From positions 1 through 41,461 of the IMG/VR virus record IMGVR_UViG_3300036846_000474: DNA of 41,461 nucleotides; one strand, given 5' to 3'. Below are positions 36,492-41,461 of this stretch, piece after piece. Numbering within the stretch: position 1 is the first letter of the stretch; the number at the start of each line of letters is the position of its first letter. The notes under the pieces are model-generated. The model was given only the letters and a program-made list of their open reading frames with translations, was not told the origin of the DNA and ran no database searches. This DNA is from a virus. The position numbers and the translations under genes were made by a program.

Positions 36492-39400
36492 ATGAAGACG
36501 CGCGCCAGAATCGCTCTCGCGGCCGTTATGGGGATAGCTGTATCGCTCATCGCTCAGGCGCCACCCGGATACGTCACTTTAAGCGGCGCGAATATCTCCG
36601 ACAGTTCAGGCGCGAAGCTGGTAAACGGGACGATCAAATTTGCGCCGGTCGATAACCACGGAAACCCGATCAGCTATCAACCCGGAGGAAGCGGTCAGGT
36701 TATTACGAAGCCGATCTCGACGCTCGTTACCAATGGCGCGTTTTCGATTCAGATCGCGGATTCCGGCGAGACGAAACCGGCGAATGTTTGTTTTTCGGTG
36801 ACGGTTACGGATAACGTGAGCGGCGCGAGCGTGCTCGGACCCGGCTATACCTGTATGCAGCCGATGGGGACGTTCTCGCTGCCGCCTGCGCCGTTCTGTA
36901 CCGCGGCCGGAGTCATCACGCAGGGCGGCGCGTGTAACTTCGATCTGTTCGTTCCGAATCTCGAAGGGAATATCATCGTGCAGACCGGGCCACCGGGACC
37001 AGCGGGGCCACCGGGACCGGCAGGGCCCACCGGTCCAGCGGGCGGGCTTCCGGTTAACAATCCCGCGTTCACCGGAACGATGGCGGGGCCAGCGGCTAAC
37101 TTCACCGCAGGGAATATCAATAACCTCTCTGGTGCTCCGCGGAATCCCGCTTATAGCAGCGTTTTTCAGGAGCGGGATGGCTGGCTCCAAAATTTCACCA
37201 ATGACACGACACAAGGCGAGAGTCTTGGCGGCAGCGGCACTCAGGTAGGTGGCACGGTAACAGGTTTAAACCTGTACGACCTCTTTAGTTCTCCCGGTAT
37301 TGATCTCGGGAATCCCCCGATAGGGCCGCAGGGATGGTCAGTTCAGAAGGGTCTCCAAATGACCCTACACGCTACTTCTCCCGGTATTACTGAGCCGATC
37401 AATATCATCAGCTATAAGAGCGGCATCGGCGACTATTCGAATTACTTCTACAGTTGGAGCTACGGCGGAGCGATCGCGCCATCCGACGAAGGCCACGAAA
37501 TTATGGCGTTGCAAGGTGGTGAAGCGGCGCAAACCTATACCGGCAATATAACGACGGGATCGACGGGCGCAACCAGTCTCGTTGCGAACTGTACCGGAGA
37601 CTGCGCCAATCTCGGTGATGGTCGCTATCTCATTCGCACTCAGGCTGCGGTCGCTACAGGATTTCTTACCGGCGGGACCGCGCCGGGATCTGCGCCGGGG
37701 AACTATACGATTTCATCCACCGTTCCGGTATCAACGTTCTGGGGAACGCTGAACAGCGATGTACAGACACCTGTCGCGGCTCAGGCGGGTAATAGTTATA
37801 CCGCGATGACGTTCGCCGTCACGAAGGTTGGCGGAGCCGGAGCTCCCGTTGCCGGAGACTTGATTTGCTTTAATGGTCAGTTTCACGAGCAAGCGAAGAT
37901 TACATCCGTTTCGGGTTCTAATCCGTACACGCTCGTCGTACCGCTCCGTCATGCCCACCAAGCGGGTAGCTGGATCATGGCGAATGGAGCTTGCGGAACT
38001 TTCCTCGAGATCGTTGCCAACGATCAGACGCCGAACGGTCAGCTATTACGTTTCCCTTACGACGTGATCGGTAGCACAACCGCCAACACGATCCAGTGGG
38101 TGGGTTTCGGTGGAGCGCAAGTAGGCAGCCCGTCATTTGCTGGTGTTTCAGTGTTCAACGTGGGCAACGTTGGCGGGATCGTCACCTTCAACTTCAATGG
38201 CGTTGCCCCTATTTTTAGCAGCGGTGCGGGTGTCTACTTTTCAGGTGCCAGCGATTCCGCATTCAACGGAGCCTGCACCAATCTCCATACCGTCAGTGCG
38301 CAACAACCAAACTACGGACCTTATGCCTGTACGCAAACATCTTCAAACGGACACGCCGGTCCTGCGACCGGAAGTATCACATGGAGCCCAACGCAATATG
38401 GGAATACTCAATTTAACCTCTGGGCTGGTGCCGAAGTTCTCGACGGGAATGATTACTCTACGACGCCACCAACAAACAACGGGACTCATATCACTCTCGA
38501 ACCGAATAAGGTTACGTGGACGGCGGGCGATGCTATCGAGGAACCTCATCACTACGCTCTGAAAACGCACATGATGTTCAACAACATGTGGGCCTATAAC
38601 CCGATGAACCTGAACACCAGCGGTGGCATGGATTTTGGTTTTGGAGGAGCCGGGTTCTCCGGTGCCCTCTACTACGACTCGACCAGCCGCAGCGCATATC
38701 ACATCACGAATTTCAACCCCGGAAGCATGTATGTGGGTCACGGCGGCGCTCTATCGACACCGCTGGGCTTCGCGTTTGATGGTCCGTTTCAAAGTTATTT
38801 CACCACTGCTACAGCTCCCGAAGCCGTGTTCGCATATCTTGGTGCTCCCGTTGGTGGAAAGACGGACCCCACGGCAAAATTCAATCTGTTTACCGTCGAT
38901 ACCTACAATGGACCGGCGTCAATCGGTACCTACTTCCCGTTTCAAAACGTACTGGCGCTGAACGGCGTGAATTTGCAGCCGGGTCCGATGGATGGTTTTA
39001 CGGAAACAGCGAGTATTTCCTTTGCTGGATTAGGAGCACCAACAGATAGCGGATCGTATGCAACCACGGGCGGTTCTCTTCCGGATAACACCACGTATTA
39101 CTACTACGTGATTTCGAATAATGCTTCTATCGGTGACGGTGGGCGCTCTCCCGAAATCGTTGTAACTACCGGAAGCACCGGAGGTAATAACCGGATCAGG
39201 TTGATGTGGCATTTCGTGAATGGTGCCAATGGCTACTACGTTTGCCGCGGATCAACGAGCGGGTCGGAGCAGGCGATATTTCAGTGGCCGGGAGGCTACG
39301 GCGGATATCAAACTTACTTCGACGACATGGGGAACTTGTCTCCTCTTGGTGCGTACTGTCCCGGTGGTGCTGGAACGACTCCTATCAGAGGCGGTATCGA

Positions 39401-40211
39401 ACAGGCCGGATGGCTCGGAGCGAATTCTCCCGGCACAGGGTTTGAAGGAAAGATTCAAGCACCCGCTGCGTTGTCGGGGAATCAGGCGTACACGCTTCCG
39501 CCTGTAGGTGGTGGTGTTTTCGCCATGCTGAATACTCCTAACAGTGATGGGTACGGAGGGCTGGGTGGGAACAAGATATTTTCACTCGGCAATTTCAACG
39601 TTCAGGACATCACCGCGACCAGAACAACTTTTTCTTATAACACGCACTGGACCGGAAGCCAGCAGGTATACGACCAGAACGGATTTGCGGGGCTATTAGA
39701 TTACGGCATTCCCGCTGACGGCGTACTGGCGTGGAGAGCTTATCCAAGTGGCACCGCAGGGGCTCCCGTAACTGGTGGCGGAATCATTTTTACACTCAAC
39801 CAAGACAGCGTCTCGTTGTATAACCCTACGACGACTTTTTATTCGAAGTTCGCATCCGCAGCGACCGCTAATCGAACGATCACTTTTCCGGACGCGAGCG
39901 GCGTAGTGGCTCTAGTTGGCAGTACTAGCGGCATTGCGAATATCCAGATCACTACCGGTACCACTACGATCAACGCCAATACTTGTACGGCTAACACAGC
40001 TGCCGCGATGACCGGTGTACTTACTACTTCGGCCATCGTTCCGCCGACTCCGACCTCGAGTACTACGGGTGTCACCGGTTGGGGATCGAGCGGAGGGCTG
40101 GGGTTCTCGTACTACGTCACCGCGGACACTTTTAATTGGTCCGTCTGTAACGCGACCGCGGCCGCGATCACGCCGGGAGCATCGCTGACTTGGAATGTAG
40201 GTGCGCGATGA
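36492..40211 (+). CDS. Large tail-fibre-like protein with signal peptide and collagen-like repeats
   Basis: 1239 aa, ATG at 36492 preceded by GGGGGAAACCT. Residues 1-22 form a clear Sec signal peptide (RIALAAVMGIAVSLIAQ) before APPGY. A beta domain follows to about 150, then collagen-like triplets (GPPGPAGPPGPAGPTGPAG, about 164-182), a long beta-rich shaft, and a C-terminal domain (FSYYVTADTFNWSVCNATAAAITPG) as in trimeric fibres. Position after the tape measure fits a receptor-binding fibre; a signal peptide does not fit cytoplasmic tail assembly. The middle has different codon use from the ends. It overlaps the next gene by ATGA. Confidence 0.8.
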   Translation: MKTRARIALAAVMGIAVSLIAQAPPGYVTLSGANISDSSGAKLVNGTIKFAPVDNHGNPISYQPGGSGQVITKPISTLVTNGAFSIQIADSGETKPANVCFSVTVTDNVSGASVLGPGYTCMQPMGTFSLPPAPFCTAAGVITQGGACNFDLFVPNLEGNIIVQTGPPGPAGPPGPAGPTGPAGGLPVNNPAFTGTMAGPAANFTAGNINNLSGAPRNPAYSSVFQERDGWLQNFTNDTTQGESLGGSGTQVGGTVTGLNLYDLFSSPGIDLGNPPIGPQGWSVQKGLQMTLHATSPGITEPINIISYKSGIGDYSNYFYSWSYGGAIAPSDEGHEIMALQGGEAAQTYTGNITTGSTGATSLVANCTGDCANLGDGRYLIRTQAAVATGFLTGGTAPGSAPGNYTISSTVPVSTFWGTLNSDVQTPVAAQAGNSYTAMTFAVTKVGGAGAPVAGDLICFNGQFHEQAKITSVSGSNPYTLVVPLRHAHQAGSWIMANGACGTFLEIVANDQTPNGQLLRFPYDVIGSTTANTIQWVGFGGAQVGSPSFAGVSVFNVGNVGGIVTFNFNGVAPIFSSGAGVYFSGASDSAFNGACTNLHTVSAQQPNYGPYACTQTSSNGHAGPATGSITWSPTQYGNTQFNLWAGAEVLDGNDYSTTPPTNNGTHITLEPNKVTWTAGDAIEEPHHYALKTHMMFNNMWAYNPMNLNTSGGMDFGFGGAGFSGALYYDSTSRSAYHITNFNPGSMYVGHGGALSTPLGFAFDGPFQSYFTTATAPEAVFAYLGAPVGGKTDPTAKFNLFTVDTYNGPASIGTYFPFQNVLALNGVNLQPGPMDGFTETASISFAGLGAPTDSGSYATTGGSLPDNTTYYYYVISNNASIGDGGRSPEIVVTTGSTGGNNRIRLMWHFVNGANGYYVCRGSTSGSEQAIFQWPGGYGGYQTYFDDMGNLSPLGAYCPGGAGTTPIRGGIEQAGWLGANSPGTGFEGKIQAPAALSGNQAYTLPPVGGGVFAMLNTPNSDGYGGLGGNKIFSLGNFNVQDITATRTTFSYNTHWTGSQQVYDQNGFAGLLDYGIPADGVLAWRAYPSGTAGAPVTGGGIIFTLNQDSVSLYNPTTTFYSKFASAATANRTITFPDASGVVALVGSTSGIANIQITTGTTTINANTCTANTAAAMTGVLTTSAIVPPTPTSSTTGVTGWGSSGGLGFSYYVTADTFNWSVCNATAAAITPGASLTWNVGAR

Positions 40212-41395
40212 GAAGCGCGATTCTTTTTCTGCTCTCGGCGGCGCAATGCTTCGCGCAGTACACCAGCTATGGACGATCGACCATACCTAAAACGGCGGTC
40301 GTCATTTTGACTAGTGTTTCCTCGTCGAACGCGAGCAGTACTGGTATCGCGGCCGCGCCGTCGAGAAAGCAATTAGGTAACTGGGGGACGGGCTGTACTG
40401 GCGGAGTAATCACCGCGAACGCGCTCGGTCGCAGTAGTCGCATGATGAAACCTTCGACTACGGCGGTGCCGGTCGGTCAGCTCTACGCGACGACCGCTAT
40501 TAAGACGAGCGCGGAAGCCGCGGGCTGCGCCGTTCAAGCCGTAGTAACGGCGACGAGCTCCGGCACCGGGATCGCCGCGCCGGACAATGGGCAAAATGCT
40601 GGCGGTACGGATAGCGCGACAGCTATCACGGATACCTATGGCGGAACGGGAGACGATTCTATCTGTACCGGCGATCCGCACCGCAACGATCCCACGCTCG
40701 TTGTAGGCTTACCAGCGCCGGGTTGCGCATCATCCTCGAGCGCGGTGTTCTCGGAGACGACGGCTCCGAGCTTCGGCAATGCCGACGTGTTGTTTCCTTC
40801 GCTCTACGCGAGCAACTCGACCACGCTCGATCAAGCCTGTTGCTATCTGCGCAGCATGTACTTCGAAGTTACGTCGTTAACAACGCTGTGGGATTTCGAA
40901 TTCGATCTGAATATTAACTCGAGCCCTACAGCGTACACCAACAGTACGGGCGGATATTCCGGCTGGGGAAATCACTGGAATAAATCCGCGAACATGATCC
41001 AGTATTGCCCGCAGGACTGTACCGGATGGAAGACGCTCAAGGGGATCGACGTTGCGGGCGTGGCGGCGAACCTTACCACTTATCCGCTGACTACGAATCA
41101 CTGGTATCACCTTCTGATCTACGGACACCGCGAGCCGAGTTGTACATTCGCGAGTGGATCGAATTGTTACTTTTACGACAAGCTGACGATCTATGACGTC
41201 ACCGCTGCGACGACGCCGGTCACCTATCACCTAGTCGATGCTTCGACGGGCGGACCCGCGGGTGGTATCCCGGTAAATCACAGCACATGGACCGCGGGCG
41301 TTACGCCGCAAGAGCAGATCGATATGACCACCGCGAACGCCAGTACTGGAGTACACATCAACTCAGATATCGTCGAGGTATACCGGCTCCAGTAA
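40208..41395 (+). CDS. Secreted LamG-like protein, fibre partner
   Basis: 395 aa from ATG at 40208 (ATGA overlap); a track-like earlier start at 40190 would disturb the signal peptide. RSAILFLLSAAQCFAQ is a signal peptide with cleavage after FAQ. The first half is Ser/Thr/Ala-rich. The second half (about 210-390) resembles a concanavalin/LamG lectin fold: LWDFEFDLNI, GNHWNKSANMIQY, NHWYHLLIYGHREPS, YDKLTIYDV, with several paired cysteines, consistent with an oxidising compartment. Likely a glycan-binding surface protein or fibre subunit. It converges on the minus gene 3 bases beyond its stop. Confidence 0.7.
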   Translation: MRSAILFLLSAAQCFAQYTSYGRSTIPKTAVVILTSVSSSNASSTGIAAAPSRKQLGNWGTGCTGGVITANALGRSSRMMKPSTTAVPVGQLYATTAIKTSAEAAGCAVQAVVTATSSGTGIAAPDNGQNAGGTDSATAITDTYGGTGDDSICTGDPHRNDPTLVVGLPAPGCASSSSAVFSETTAPSFGNADVLFPSLYASNSTTLDQACCYLRSMYFEVTSLTTLWDFEFDLNINSSPTAYTNSTGGYSGWGNHWNKSANMIQYCPQDCTGWKTLKGIDVAGVAANLTTYPLTTNHWYHLLIYGHREPSCTFASGSNCYFYDKLTIYDVTAATTPVTYHLVDASTGGPAGGIPVNHSTWTAGVTPQEQIDMTTANASTGVHINSDIVEVYRLQ

Positions 41396-41398
41396 CCG

Positions 41399-41461
41399 CT
41401 AAGTTTTTTTACGACGGCGCGCGCGCGGTCGATGGTCGCCGCGCGGCTCGACCGGCGCGGG
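41399..41461 (-). CDS. C-terminal end of the circle-junction hypothetical gene
   Basis: Read on the minus strand from the window end, bases 41453-41399 continue the frame that leaves the window at base 1, once the shared 8 bases are counted once. They encode 18 residues, Pro/Arg/Lys-rich, ending RRRKKT and a TAG stop at 41401-41399. The stop is 3 bases from that of the convergent secreted-protein gene. The seven T on the plus strand at 41404-41410 are its lysine codons, not necessarily a terminator. Confidence 0.75.
   Translation of the reverse strand, partial: PAPVEPRGDHRPRARRRKKT

Noticed and set aside
41403-41412. T-run after the secreted-protein gene as terminator
   Set aside because: No stable stem precedes it on the plus strand; the run corresponds to lysine codons of the convergent gene.
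1-41461. tRNA genes
   Set aside because: No cloverleaf with GGTTC-type T arm and CCA-compatible acceptor was found on either strand by eye; a tRNAscan run would be decisive.

Overview
The window reads as a complete genome, about 41.45 kb, of a temperate siphovirus (Caudoviricetes) with an HK97-type head. It appears to be circular: the first and last 8 bases are identical (GGCGCGGG), and joining the ends over them fuses two fragments of one minus-strand gene in frame. No rRNA, tRNA, CRISPR array or insertion sequence is visible. Codon use is GC-rich (TCG, ACG, CCG and CTC are common). Several phage proteins carry export signals ending in AQ or lipoboxes and contain Fn3/Ig-like domains. This suggests a didermic soil bacterium, perhaps Acidobacteriota, but the host call is weak and rests on style rather than homology.

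Layout. (1) 1-5930: distal tail and tail tip (distal-tail-like protein, hub-associated protein, NlpC/P60-like peptidase, 1015-aa J-like tip protein, Ig-like protein), closed by a rho-independent terminator at 5958-5990. (2) 6005-9292, minus strand: an early or accessory operon of small, mostly zinc-ribbon proteins, including a zinc ribbon joined to a deoxyribosyltransferase-like domain, interrupted by strongly structured non-coding DNA. (3) 9293-9747: divergent control region. (4) 9748-11662: small acidic protein and large serine integrase. (5) 11730-15240: zinc-binding proteins, secreted Fn3-like proteins, and a cluster of very small exported or membrane proteins that is the best candidate for lysis. 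(6) 15237-21776: conserved early phage proteins, an excisionase-like HTH, an initiator-like HTH protein with iterons inside its gene, two parS-like palindromes, zinc-ribbon proteins and an HNH nuclease. (7) 21997-36428: terminase pair, a TET-associated-type glycosyltransferase with a partner, portal, ClpP-like protease, capsid, connectors, tail tube, frameshifted tail chaperones and tape measure. (8) 36492-41395: two large tail-fibre-like proteins that unexpectedly begin with signal peptides. The tail module then continues across the circle junction into region 1.

How the parts fit together. HNH-TerS-TerL packages DNA through the portal into a ClpP-matured HK97 shell. The gp6-, gp16- and gp17-like connectors join the head to a non-contractile tail. 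The serine integrase with a MerR/AlpA-like candidate directionality factor would control lysogeny, and the HTH protein would start replication at its own iterons. No CI-like repressor and no classical endolysin was recognised.

The most unusual property is the density of stable, nested inverted repeats in the gaps between genes: upstream of the capsid gene, around the zinc-ribbon operon, before the lysis-like cluster, between the excisionase-like gene and its neighbour, and before the HNH module. Several look like three-way junctions or have mutually exclusive stems. They are the best candidates here for undescribed RNA elements.
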